From Rhizobiales bacterium GAS188 (GTDB lineage: Bacteria; Pseudomonadota; Alphaproteobacteria; Rhizobiales; Beijerinckiaceae), in NCBI GenBank assembly GCA_900104855.1, contig FNSS01000001.1:7201001-7265000 (forward strand): a DNA stretch of 64,000 bases. The letters are read 5' to 3'. The stretch's first letter is position 1. Every line of letters starts with the position of its first letter. The notes under the pieces are model-generated. The model saw only the letters and a list, made by a program, of their open reading frames with translations. It did not search any database and was not told where the DNA came from. Both the position numbers and the translations under genes were made by a program. Shown piece after piece: positions 50,137 to 57,879 of this stretch.

Positions 50137-50838
50137 ATGTGCGGACGCATCACCCAGAAGGATGGCGAGCTGCCGGGGTTCACGACCATCACCCTGGTCG
50201 AGGAGCTGTTCCCGCCGCGCCATAACGGCGCCCCGAGCCAGGAATTCTGGATCATCCGCCGCAATCACGAGACCGGCGACTATCAGCGCGACCGGATGAA
50301 ATGGGGCCTCGTTCCCTATTGGGCCGATCCCGCGACGCTCAGGGACAAGCCGATCAATGCGCGGGCCGAAGGCATCCGGGATCGCGCCATGTTCAAGGCC
50401 GCCTATGCGCGAAGGCGCTGCCTCGTGCCGATCGACAATTTCTTCGAGTGGCGCGCCATCAAAGGGCAGAAGGCGAAGCAGCCCCACGCCATCGCCATGA
50501 AGGACGGCTCGCCCTTCGCGGTCGCGGGCATCTGGGAGAGCTGGACCGACAAGCAGACAGGCGAGATCCTGCGCAGCTTCGCCATCATCACCACTGAGGC
50601 CAATGAGCTGATGGCGCAGATCCATGACCGGATGCCGGTGATCATCGCGCCCGTGGACTACGAACGCTGGCTGTCCACGCTCGATCCCGATCCGCGCGAC
50701 CTCATGGCGCCCTACCCTTCCGAGCCGCTGGCGATCTGGCCGATCACCGGCAAGGTCAATTCGCCGCGCAACGACACACCCGACATTCTCGATCCGGCCG
50801 AGCCGGTGCCCGAGGAGCAGCGCCGCGACCTTGATTGA
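50137..50838 (+). CDS. yedK: SOS response-associated peptidase / abasic-site crosslinking protein (YedK/HMCES family)
   Basis: SRAP-domain proteins crosslink to abasic sites in single-stranded DNA through the N-terminal Cys. It has 233 residues. The ATG at 50137 is chosen so that Cys2 is exposed after Met removal (MCGRITQ). A GTG at 50128 would bury it. Conserved elements are PSQEFWIIR, MKWGLVPYWA, the Asn/Glu pair in NARAEGI, RRRCLVPIDNFFEW, FAVAGIWESW, FAIITTEANELMAQIHDRMPVII with the active His, and PVNxP-like GKVNSPRND. No LexA box was seen directly upstream, but one lies just downstream before the next operon. Confidence 0.93.
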   Translation: MCGRITQKDGELPGFTTITLVEELFPPRHNGAPSQEFWIIRRNHETGDYQRDRMKWGLVPYWADPATLRDKPINARAEGIRDRAMFKAAYARRRCLVPIDNFFEWRAIKGQKAKQPHAIAMKDGSPFAVAGIWESWTDKQTGEILRSFAIITTEANELMAQIHDRMPVIIAPVDYERWLSTLDPDPRDLMAPYPSEPLAIWPITGKVNSPRNDTPDILDPAEPVPEEQRRDLD

Positions 50839-50916
50839 CTCTCGTGGAGTCATCCGGCGATCCGGGCGACGTCTATTCCGGTCGACTCGCCGTGCTGGAC
50901 ATTCGCCTGATTTTAT

Positions 50917-50931
50917 GTTCTCTTTTTGTTC
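50917..50931. promoter_or_regulatory. LexA-type SOS box GTTC-N7-GTTC
   Basis: GTTC at 50917-50920 and GTTC at 50928-50931 are separated by TCTTTTT. This matches the established alphaproteobacterial LexA operator GTTC-N7-GTTC exactly. It ends 22 bp before the ATG of the next gene. About two such matches are expected by chance in 64 kb, but a hit in this short promoter region next to a YedK gene is unlikely to be accidental. Confidence 0.7.
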
Positions 50932-50953
50932 CATTCAGCGAAGAGAGCCCGAC

Positions 50954-51238
50954 ATGCGATCTTGCGGCCACGACGAATCTGCGACGCTCTCCTGCGCCCA
51001 AGCCTGGCGCATGGATGATGACGCCTTGCGCGAGATCTTTGCCAGGATCGTCGGCCGTCTGATCCTCGATTACGGCGACGCGATGATGCGCGAGGTCATG
51101 CCGTTCCTCGCCGAGCGGCGCGACTGCCGCTCGATGACCAGGGCCGAAATGCTGGTCATCGTGAAGCAGCACGAAAGGAGGTTCAATCCGCCCCGGCTGC
51201 GTGCCGATGAGACGCCGGGGATGTCCGCCCATGGCTGA
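50954..51238 (+). CDS. Small protein of unknown function, predicted SOS-regulated
   Basis: A 94-residue soluble protein. The N-terminus has Cys5 and Cys14 (MRSCGHDESATLSCAQAW). A helical centre (DALREIFARIVGRLILDYGDAMMREVMPFLAERR) is followed by Cys68 or so and a basic tail. No known domain is recognised. A GAAGAGAG ribosome site and a LexA-type box precede it. The next gene starts 8 bp before this stop (ATG 51231, TGA 51236), so the two are translated together. A role in the DNA-damage response is inferred only from the box and the yedK neighbour. Confidence 0.7.
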   Translation: MRSCGHDESATLSCAQAWRMDDDALREIFARIVGRLILDYGDAMMREVMPFLAERRDCRSMTRAEMLVIVKQHERRFNPPRLRADETPGMSAHG

Positions 51239-51461
51239 TCGCGATCTGCGCCCGGCCACGCGCGACGAGCTTTTGCAAAACCTCTCCTTCGCGCTGCGCT
51301 TCAACGGGCGCAAGCGCTTCCACCGGGCCGACGACTACATGGCGGATATCACGGCCGAGCACCTCGCCAGGCACCTCGCTGACGCCGGCTATGTGGTGAT
51401 GAAGAAGCCGCCGCTGATCGGGCACGGCGCGCAACCGGGATCGCGCGCGGCTGAGGAATGA
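51231..51461 (+). CDS. Small protein of unknown function, second gene of the predicted SOS operon
   Basis: A 76-residue protein from the ATG at 51231 (MADRDLRPATRDELLQNLSF). It is rich in Arg, Asp and His (ALRFNGRKRFHRADDYMADITAEHLARHL) and ends in VVMKKPPLIGHGAQPGSR. It has no TM segment. The reading frame overlaps the preceding gene by 8 bp. No family was recognised; the size and charge pattern would suit a nucleic-acid-associated or phage-derived protein. Confidence 0.6.
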   Translation: MADRDLRPATRDELLQNLSFALRFNGRKRFHRADDYMADITAEHLARHLADAGYVVMKKPPLIGHGAQPGSRAAEE

Positions 51462-51489
51462 CGACTCACGGCGCGCGCCTCCTGCTCCT

Positions 51490-52629
51490 TCAAGGCGCCT
51501 TCACAGCCGCGAGGACATAGCGGTTGAGGATCGTCAACGGCACTGAGCTCTGCATGGGGCTCGAGTAAAGCCCGGCATGCACCAGCACCACGAGGTCGAG
51601 CGCCGGCACGATGAACAGGCGCTGACCGCCATAGCCCACACCCGCCGCCCAATCGATCTCCTGCCCCTGTACCAGCGAGCGACCGAGCCAGAATTGATAA
51701 CCGTAGAAATAGAGCTGCGGGCCGTTGATCTGGGGCGATGTGGCGGCAGCGATCCAATCGACCGGCACCACCTGCTTGCCGTTCCAGGTTCCATGGTCGA
51801 GCACGAGCTGCCCGATCTTGGCGAGATCGCGCGGGCGCATGCGCAAACCTGAGGCGGCGACGGGATCGCCTGAGGGGAAATGTATCCATTCGAAATCGGC
51901 GATCCCCAAAGGCTCGAACAAATCGGCGCGAGCGAGTTCGTCGAGCGTATGGCCGGTGGCCTTGCGCAGGAGCGCCGCGATGATGGTCGCCGAACCGCCG
52001 CTGTAAGTGTAGACCGTTCCAGGCGGCGCCTGGATGGGCTGCGCCAGGGCGTAGCGAACCGGATCGGGCGAGAAATCCATCTGGATTTCGCTATTGGCGG
52101 GGTTGCTGTAGGGAAGGTCCTCGTTCCACACCAAGCCTTGCGACATGGTCAGGAGATGGCGCAGCGTGATCTTGTCCCTCTCCGGTGAGCGCAGGTCGCC
52201 GTAATCGGGCAGTTGCGGCAGCACGGGCTGATCGACGCCGGCGATCTGGCCCTTGCCGATTTCTATTCCCAACACCAGCGCGGTGACGCTCTTGGTGATC
52301 GAGCGCAGGTCATGCATGGTCGCGGCATCATAATTGACGATGCCGATCGATTGGCCGAGCCGCTCATCGGCTCCGGCGAAATACTGCTCGTAGACGAGCT
52401 TGCCGTGGCGGATCACCAGCACCGAATGGATGTCGGCCGCCGTCCATTCCTTGAAGCGCGGGCCGATGCCGCAGAGCACGGCCGGGTCGAGGCCGACCGC
52501 GTCGGGCGCGGCCGCTTGCCAGCCATCCTCGGTCGGCGCGGGCGTGGCGCATTCCAGCTGGGGATTGGATTGCGCCATCGCCGAAAGAGGGGCGAGAACG
52601 AAGAGGAGTGCGATGAAAATCGTCGGCAT
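51490..52629 (-). CDS. Secreted serine hydrolase, beta-lactamase (class C/EstB) family
   Basis: A 379-residue protein. The signal peptide (MPTIFIALLFVLAPLSAMAQ) precedes a penicillin-binding-protein-like fold. Ser110 and Lys113 form the SxxK motif (SITK). The Tyr motif YTYSGGS is present, as is a later YGGQR/HAG element in the place of the KTG box. Such proteins are esterases, D-amino-acid peptidases or lactamases; the absence of a clear KTG favours an esterase-like enzyme. GGAG before the ATG at 52629 decides the start over the upstream one at 52698. The fragment at 18297-18422 is from the same family. Confidence 0.88.
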   Translation of the reverse strand: MPTIFIALLFVLAPLSAMAQSNPQLECATPAPTEDGWQAAAPDAVGLDPAVLCGIGPRFKEWTAADIHSVLVIRHGKLVYEQYFAGADERLGQSIGIVNYDAATMHDLRSITKSVTALVLGIEIGKGQIAGVDQPVLPQLPDYGDLRSPERDKITLRHLLTMSQGLVWNEDLPYSNPANSEIQMDFSPDPVRYALAQPIQAPPGTVYTYSGGSATIIAALLRKATGHTLDELARADLFEPLGIADFEWIHFPSGDPVAASGLRMRPRDLAKIGQLVLDHGTWNGKQVVPVDWIAAATSPQINGPQLYFYGYQFWLGRSLVQGQEIDWAAGVGYGGQRLFIVPALDLVVLVHAGLYSSPMQSSVPLTILNRYVLAAVKAP

Positions 52630-52700
52630 GAGGGCGCTCCGATATGGAATGAAGGCAAAGAACAATTTCGATGAGGGCGGCGACAAGCGGTTGTCCAAGC

Positions 52701-53429
52701 TCAGGGCACTTCTCTGACCCTGCCACTTCCCGAGATATGCGACTGAATTTGCGTCGGGTGGCCGTGCAGGATCACGCTTCCGCTTCCGGAAATGTGAATA
52801 TCCGCTTCCTCTTGCGCAGCGATATCGGCTTCACCGCTGCCGCTCACGCGAAGCCTCGCGCTCTTGACTGCGAGCTTGGCCAAGTCCGCGGCGCCGGATC
52901 CGGAAATGCGAAGCGCAACTCGCTGTGCTGTTCCATTGGCGACGACGTCGCCGCTTCCACTGATCCCAAGCTCGAGCGCGTCTTGATCCAGGTCGGATAG
53001 GTTCAGCTTGCTGGCCCCATGCAGTCCCCAATTCGTAATGGCCGGCCCGGTGAGGCGGACGGCGAGCTTGCCGACCGGGAAGCAATCGAAATCCGCGTCC
53101 CATTCGAGCTTGCCGCCTGCAAACCGCACATGGCGAACGAGCTCGGGATCGCCGCTGACGACCGCCTCGGCCGTCGCGCCCGGCCGGTAATCGACCGTCG
53201 CCGGAATATCGATGTCGATGCGGTCATCTGCGTCCCAGGCGAGGCTGACGGAACCCGGCTGCGCCGCGCCGGCACCGGGCTTCGCATCCTCGCAGCCGAG
53301 CGCCGACACGCGCCACCAGCGGTGCTTTTGACTTGCCCAGCCCAATCCTCCTGTCCAGGCTCCCAACGCCAGGCAGATCACCGAGATGAGCAGCGCCGCC
53401 GTCGCGATCCGTCTGAGATGTCCGTTCAT
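52701..53429 (-). CDS. DUF2807 (GIN-type head domain) envelope protein
   Basis: A 242-residue protein with an N-terminal TM or signal helix (ALLISVICLALGAW). A right-handed parallel beta-helix shows repeated ISGSGDVV, ISGSGAADL, VSGSGEADI, ISGSGSVIL and ISGSGRV turns typical of DUF2807. It is probably anchored in the inner membrane with the beta-helix in the periplasm. It is the third gene of a padR-HAAS-DUF2807 operon, a combination linked to envelope stress control in several phyla. GGAGG lies before the ATG at 53429. Confidence 0.88.
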   Translation of the reverse strand: MNGHLRRIATAALLISVICLALGAWTGGLGWASQKHRWWRVSALGCEDAKPGAGAAQPGSVSLAWDADDRIDIDIPATVDYRPGATAEAVVSGDPELVRHVRFAGGKLEWDADFDCFPVGKLAVRLTGPAITNWGLHGASKLNLSDLDQDALELGISGSGDVVANGTAQRVALRISGSGAADLAKLAVKSARLRVSGSGEADIAAQEEADIHISGSGSVILHGHPTQIQSHISGSGRVREVP

Positions 53430-53465
53430 GTTATGCCTCCGGGCTCGACACAAATTCTTTGGAAA

Positions 53466-54035
53466 TCACGCCATATTCCGGGTCGGCTTGAGCAAGCGAT
53501 AGTGCAGGCGCGCATAGCGCCCCAACAACCTGACGACGGCGCTCGAGCACAGCAGCAGCACCGCACCGCCCCCGATGGTGCCGGCAATCAGGCCGACGCC
53601 GACCAGGAGGCGCGGCAGCACCCGCACCGGATGGAAGCCCCCAAGCAACACAGCGCTCACCAGCACATGCGCGCCAGCATAGGCGATCGCGAGGAGGGCG
53701 AGGCTGATGGCGATGACGATGAGCCCTGCAACCAGCAGAACCGGGAATAGAAAGATAAGATCGACCGCTGCCAATCCGCAGAGAGCCAGCAACGCCACCA
53801 TGAAATTGGTGGGGCTGCGGTGCTCTTCAAATCGGCGCAACCCGGCCTCGGCCCGCAACTCGCGTGCAAGTCTCGCCGGCTCGCCGAGAGCCCTTGCGAC
53901 ATCCTCCTCGGCCCGTCCGGCCGCACGCGCTTCATCGAAATGGGCCGTGTAATCGGCGAGGATCTCCTCGATGTCCTGCGCCGGAAGGCCCGCCAGCCCA
54001 TCGCGTAAAATATGCAGGAATTCGTCGCGCTTCAT
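53466..54035 (-). CDS. HAAS/DUF1700-domain membrane protein
   Basis: A 189-residue protein. A short N-terminal HAAS helical module (FLHILRDGLAGLPAQDIEEILADYTAHFDEA ... LGEPARLARELRAE) is followed by three or four TM helices (FMVALLALCGLAAVDLIFLF, LIVIAISLALLAIAYAGA, LIAGTIGGGAVLLLCSS). HAAS proteins usually pair with a PadR repressor and are thought to relay a membrane signal to it. The ATG at 54035 overlaps the padR stop as ATGA (54032-54035). Confidence 0.88.
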   Translation of the reverse strand: MKRDEFLHILRDGLAGLPAQDIEEILADYTAHFDEARAAGRAEEDVARALGEPARLARELRAEAGLRRFEEHRSPTNFMVALLALCGLAAVDLIFLFPVLLVAGLIVIAISLALLAIAYAGAHVLVSAVLLGGFHPVRVLPRLLVGVGLIAGTIGGGAVLLLCSSAVVRLLGRYARLHYRLLKPTRNMA

Positions 54036-54358
54036 GTCCGGTCTCCGAGCAAGGCGTTCACCGCATCGATGAATGCCCGCCAATCCCTCTTATGCGTCTC
54101 GAAGGCGGCGCGGCCGGCCGCCGAGAGCCGGTAATATTTGCGGGAGGGGCCGCTACTCGATTCCTCCAGGCGGGTGCCGACCAGCCCGTCGCTCTGCATC
54201 CGTCGCATGAGCGGGTAGATCGTCCCTTCCCCCATGCCCACGCCGTTCGCCAGGGTGCTGGCAATCTCGTAGGCATAGCTTTCGCGACGCGCCAGCAAGG
54301 CGAGAACACATAATTCGAGCGCCCCCTTCTTGAGCTGGATCTGGATCGATTCAGTCAT
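54032..54358 (-). CDS. PadR-family transcriptional regulator
   Basis: A 108-residue winged-helix repressor. The core is KKGALELCVLALLARRESYAYEIASTL, then EGTIYPLMRRMQSDGLV, and a wing with GPSRKYYRLSAAGRAAFE. It is the first gene of the operon with the HAAS and DUF2807 genes and probably represses it. Direct GGTACC-containing repeats just upstream are a candidate operator. The ATG at 54358 places MTESIQIQLKKG at the N-terminus, the usual PadR beginning. Confidence 0.93.
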   Translation of the reverse strand: MTESIQIQLKKGALELCVLALLARRESYAYEIASTLANGVGMGEGTIYPLMRRMQSDGLVGTRLEESSSGPSRKYYRLSAAGRAAFETHKRDWRAFIDAVNALLGDRT

Positions 54359-54392
54359 GATCGGGCGCCGTGAGCATGATGGTGACATATAG

Positions 54393-54418
54393 CAAGGTAC
54401 CATTCAATGCAAGGTACC
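54393..54418. promoter_or_regulatory. Direct CAAGGTACC repeats, candidate PadR operator
   Basis: CAAGGTACC occurs at 54393-54401 and again at 54410-54418, with a 17 bp period and ATTCAATG between. Each contains the palindrome GGTACC. The position is 35-60 bp upstream of padR, where its repressor site and the operon promoter would be. Confidence 0.5.
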
Positions 54419-54522
54419 GTTTTGTGAAAGATGGCTTGTGCCGGCAATCTGGCGTAACGCGAGCACGAGCGGATCGGCGCTCGCAGCTTGGCTTCCCTTC
54501 CAAAGCGAACCAGAATAGCGGC

Positions 54523-55155
54523 ATGGATCGCATCGCCTCTTTGACCCGGTTCGTGCTCGGAGAATTCGGGCCGTTGATTGGATTTTGGCTGCTGGCTCTC
54601 ACGCTCGGCACCAAGCCCGCGATCGCGGGCGCGGTCGTCATCATCGTTGCGGACGCAATCTGGCGCTATTGGCGGGGCATCGCTTTCACCAAGATATACT
54701 TGCTGACGAGCGGGCTGACCTTGATGTTCGGCGCGGTCGACCTGTTATCGGCAACGCCGTTCATGTTGAAATACGAGTCGGTGATCACCAATGCCGTCAC
54801 CGGGATCGCGTTCGTCCTCGGTGCTTATGGGCAAAAACCCATGATCCAGGAAGTTGCGGAGCAACGTGAAGGCAAGCCATTCCCCGAAGGAGCAGATATC
54901 AGACGCTACTTCCAATTGTTCACGCTGTTTTGGGCAGCTTATTTCTTCGTCAAAGCGATTTTCTACTTCTGGACGGCTTGGACCATGCCGATGCTGCAGG
55001 CAATGGCCCTGCGATCGGTGGTCGGCAGCATCAGCCTGGGTCTCATGATCGCGGTCAGCGCGACGCAAGGGCGTCGCATGTTCCTGCTTTGCCGGAAATG
55101 GGGGCTGTTGCCGATGGTCCAACGGGCAGTGGATTCCGGAGCTTCGAACGGCTGA
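54523..55155 (+). CDS. YciB/IspZ-like multi-pass membrane protein
   Basis: A 210-residue protein with about five TM helices (FGPLIGFWLLALTLG, AIAGAVVIIVADAIWRYW, LLTSGLTLMFGAVDLL, ITNAVTGIAFVLGAYG and the pair around AAYFFVKAIFYFWTAW). The opening EFGPLIGFWLL and the TM spacing resemble the YciB/IspZ (septation protein A) family, whose members affect envelope and membrane synthesis in enterobacteria. The similarity is general, so an unassigned membrane protein is also possible. The ATG at 54523 is used; the frame is open to 54370 but that part lacks TM features. Confidence 0.6.
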   Translation: MDRIASLTRFVLGEFGPLIGFWLLALTLGTKPAIAGAVVIIVADAIWRYWRGIAFTKIYLLTSGLTLMFGAVDLLSATPFMLKYESVITNAVTGIAFVLGAYGQKPMIQEVAEQREGKPFPEGADIRRYFQLFTLFWAAYFFVKAIFYFWTAWTMPMLQAMALRSVVGSISLGLMIAVSATQGRRMFLLCRKWGLLPMVQRAVDSGASNG

Positions 55156-55484
55156 GCCGCAATCAGCGGAAATGGCCCGGCTCTTTTGCACCGCGAACAC
55201 GGTGTTGGCCATTCTGACGCGAAGCAACGCTCCGCCGTGACCATACCTGCCGCTCACGCGCCAGAATGCCGTCGGCGTCGAGCACGCGCGCGAGGTCAGC
55301 CTCGCGCAAGCTTCGCCACGGCATCGCCACGGAGTTCAACGATATTCGGAATCGGAGCCTACCCCCCGCTCCGGTGGCGCAAGCCACATAGCCCCGTCGC
55401 GCCTCAACCTCCCCCAGCGTCGGGGCTTTTTCTTGCGCAGTCTTGTGGAACCTTGCGCAGGATCGAGCGTTGGCCGTGAACGTC
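55156..55484. other. Intergenic stretch with a terminator-like hairpin
   Basis: No credible gene seen. A CGGAGC/GCTCCG hairpin lies near 55351-55372 and a terminator at 55390-55432. Open frames on the minus strand here are GC-driven and carry no family features. Confidence 0.4.
55390..55432 (+). terminator. Intrinsic terminator
   Basis: AGCCCCG (55390-55396) pairs with CGGGGCT (55421-55427) and is followed directly by TTTTTCTT. The loop is long (24 bases). It could end transcripts of the YciB-like gene 235 bp upstream. Confidence 0.5.
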
Positions 55485-56321
55485 ATGAACGGAACGGACA
55501 TCGTGACCAACAAGGGGGCCAATCAAGCCGTCGAGCTCGCCCCGCACGTCGCTCCGCCGCACCCCAAACCCGCCGCCAAAGCGCTGAGGCCGATCATAGG
55601 CGCAGCGCTCGCTTGCCTGACGATCTCGGTTGTGAGCGCGCGAGCGCAAGGGCAGCCACCCTTGCCGCCGGTTCGTCCGCCATTGCAGATGCAGTCCCCT
55701 GGCCCATCGGCGCCCACGCCAACCTTGCCGGCTGCAAAGCCCTTGCCCGCGCTACCGTCCGCCGCCGCAACCTGCCTCGCCAAGCTCGGCGCGAGCGACG
55801 TCAAGGCCGAATCCGCCCCTGCTCCACCGGCGCCGCTCAGCGATTGCGGCATCGTCGCGCCGGTGCGCCTGACCTCCATCGGCCTGGCCAATGGCGCGAC
55901 GCTCGATCTGCCCGACCGCCCGGTCCTCGACTGCGAATTCGCGACCGTCTTCACGGATTTTGCGCGCAACCTGATGGCACCGCTCGGCACGGCGATGCTC
56001 GGCTCGCAAATCGCTGCCCTCGGCACCGGACCTGGCTATGAATGCAGGGGCCGCAATAGGCTCGCAGGCGCCAAGACCAGCGCTCATGGCAAGGGCATCG
56101 CCATCGATCTCGTCGTGATCATGCTCGCCGATCATCGGCGCATCGCCGTCGCGCGTCAGGCGAACACGACGGAGACGTTGTTCCTGCACACGATGCGGCA
56201 GGCAGCCTGCGGCTGGTTCACCACCGTGCTCGGCCCGGGCTCGGACGCAGCCCATGCCGAGCATCTGCATTTCGACATCGCGCGGCATGGCGCAAGCGAC
56301 ACATACCGCATCTGTGAGTAG
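55485..56321 (+). CDS. Extensin-like C-terminal domain protein
   Basis: A 278-residue protein. A hydrophobic export segment (PIIGAALACLTISVVSARA, about 35-55) is followed by a Pro-rich linker (about 55-95) and an extensin-like C-terminal domain. The domain has Cys residues at CLAKLGA, DCGIVAPVRL, DCEFATVF, GYECRGRNR and AACGWF, and the metal-site-like SAHGKGIAIDL and EHLHFDIARHG. That His/Asp pattern recalls D-Ala-D-Ala carboxypeptidase-like (DUF882/M15) folds, so a cell-wall role in the periplasm is likely. The start is uncertain because no clear ribosome site is present; ATG 55485 is used and 55443 is also open. Confidence 0.82.
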   Translation: MNGTDIVTNKGANQAVELAPHVAPPHPKPAAKALRPIIGAALACLTISVVSARAQGQPPLPPVRPPLQMQSPGPSAPTPTLPAAKPLPALPSAAATCLAKLGASDVKAESAPAPPAPLSDCGIVAPVRLTSIGLANGATLDLPDRPVLDCEFATVFTDFARNLMAPLGTAMLGSQIAALGTGPGYECRGRNRLAGAKTSAHGKGIAIDLVVIMLADHRRIAVARQANTTETLFLHTMRQAACGWFTTVLGPGSDAAHAEHLHFDIARHGASDTYRICE

Positions 56322-56379
56322 CGTCGCGGCACTCAGGACAAAAATCGAATGCGTGTCCGCTCCGGCAGGCCGACTTCGA

Positions 56380-57879
56380 TCATCTCTCCCTCAGGCTCGC
56401 CTGGCGGTAATTGAGCAAAGGCGACAGCAAGTAGCTGATGATCCTGCGCGCCCCGGTTTTGATCTCCACGGTGACGGCCATACCTGGCGATAGATTGACG
56501 AGGCCATCTTCCACCTGGATCTGCGACCTGTCGAGAGACACGCGCGCCGCGAACACCAGCTCCTGGCCGGGTGGCTCGCTGCCATCGCCTCGAGCGGCCT
56601 GGGTCCCGTCCGACTTGCCTTGAGGCTTGTCGCGTACGATCGCGTCCTGGGACACGCTGAGCACCTCGCCGCGAACGACCCCGTATCTCGTGAAGCTGAA
56701 CGTGTCGATCTTGATCTCGGCCCCCTGCCCCGCGTGAATGAAGCCGATATCGCGATTCGACACCATGGCCTCGATCTCGAGACGGCTGTCGGTCGGCGCG
56801 ATCACCAGGAGGGTCTGTGCAGGAGTGACGACGCCGCCGACCGTGTGCACGGCAAGCTGCTGCACCATGCCGTCGACCGGCGCCGCGAGAAGCTGCAATT
56901 TGGTCCGCTGCTCGGCCTTGACCAGATCCTCGGTCAAACCCGCGGCCTTGCGCTCGGCCTCCGCCAGCTCGCCGGACAGGCCGCGCCGATACTCCGCCTC
57001 CATCTGTGCCCGTGTTTCGACGATGGCGGCCGTTGCCGCTTCGGCCTCGCGATAGCGGCTCTTTGCCACCACGAGCTCGCGCTGGTTTTCGACGAGGCTC
57101 TGCAAATCCTCAAGGTAAATAAGCTTGGAACCATTCTGGTGATCGTAAAGCAGCTTGCGAATATCGACCCGCTCCTGATGGATCGGAATGGTCGCTTGCA
57201 GCTTGTCGATCGTGGCAGCAATGCTGGCTCGCTCCGCCTCCTTCTGCGTCCGCTGGCGATCGAGTGCTGCGAGCTTCGCCCGATGCTCCTCGAGCATATT
57301 CATCAGGAATTGGCGTTGCGTCGCAATCACTGCCGAAGCGGCCTCCGCGGGCGGGGCGAAATCGGCGAGGGGATCGGCAGTGCCGGCGAGCGCCGCCCGT
57401 AAGCGCGCGATGTCGAGCCGCGCCGCCATGAGATCGCTGCGCAGCCGATTGCCATCCGCCTCGTTGATCGTCGGATCGAGCTCGATCAGAGTTTCGCCTG
57501 CCGTGACGCTCTGCCCATCCTTGACATGAATGGCGCGGACGACCCCGGTCTCGAATGGTTGGATGACCTTGGAACGGCCGGTCGGGACGATTTTCCCTGG
57601 CGCCGAGGCGACGATATCGACTTGGCCGAGCGACGCCCAAGCGAGCGCCAGGCAGAAGAGAGCAATCAGCGTGATCGCAATAGCTCGGCCGGTCGGAGAA
57701 GGTGGTGTCTCGACGATTTCGAGTGCCGCCGGCAGAAAGGCGAGCTCGTCACGCTGGCCGCGCTTGTCTTCTCCCGAGTTCGTGCCTCCTCTCGAAGTCT
57801 TGCCTCCTCCCAGAGCCTTACCTCCTCCCGGAGCCTTACCCTCGCCCGGAAACGCAACGATATTCCTAGCGGACCTCAT
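56380..57879 (-). CDS. HlyD-family type I secretion adaptor
   Basis: A membrane-fusion protein of 499 residues. An N-terminal cytoplasmic, low-complexity Gly/Lys part (about 1-60) is followed by one TM helix (AIAITLIALFCLALAWASL, about 66-84) and a lipoyl half-motif (GKIVPTGRSKVIQPFETGVV). A long periplasmic coiled-coil (about 150-330) is followed by the second lipoyl half and beta-barrel (VDGMVQQLAVHTVGGVVTPAQTLLVI). It bridges the inner-membrane ABC exporter to an outer-membrane TolC, which is not encoded nearby. The ATG at 57879 overlaps the ABC exporter's stop by 14 bp. Four 18 bp repeats (57785-57856) encode GGGK-type repeats in the N-terminal part. Confidence 0.93.
   Translation of the reverse strand: MRSARNIVAFPGEGKAPGGGKALGGGKTSRGGTNSGEDKRGQRDELAFLPAALEIVETPPSPTGRAIAITLIALFCLALAWASLGQVDIVASAPGKIVPTGRSKVIQPFETGVVRAIHVKDGQSVTAGETLIELDPTINEADGNRLRSDLMAARLDIARLRAALAGTADPLADFAPPAEAASAVIATQRQFLMNMLEEHRAKLAALDRQRTQKEAERASIAATIDKLQATIPIHQERVDIRKLLYDHQNGSKLIYLEDLQSLVENQRELVVAKSRYREAEAATAAIVETRAQMEAEYRRGLSGELAEAERKAAGLTEDLVKAEQRTKLQLLAAPVDGMVQQLAVHTVGGVVTPAQTLLVIAPTDSRLEIEAMVSNRDIGFIHAGQGAEIKIDTFSFTRYGVVRGEVLSVSQDAIVRDKPQGKSDGTQAARGDGSEPPGQELVFAARVSLDRSQIQVEDGLVNLSPGMAVTVEIKTGARRIISYLLSPLLNYRQASLRER
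57785..57856. repeat. Four 18 bp repeats in the HlyD N-terminal coding region
   Basis: Units start at 57785, 57803, 57821 and 57839. The middle two (cctcctcccagagcctta, cctcctcccggagcctta) differ at one base. They are in frame and encode the repeated K-A-(P/L)-GGG motif. Confidence 0.85.

Noticed and set aside
55163-55522. 119-residue minus-strand ORF before the extensin-like gene
   Set aside because: No domain, no ribosome site, and it overlaps the extensin-like start and a terminator hairpin.
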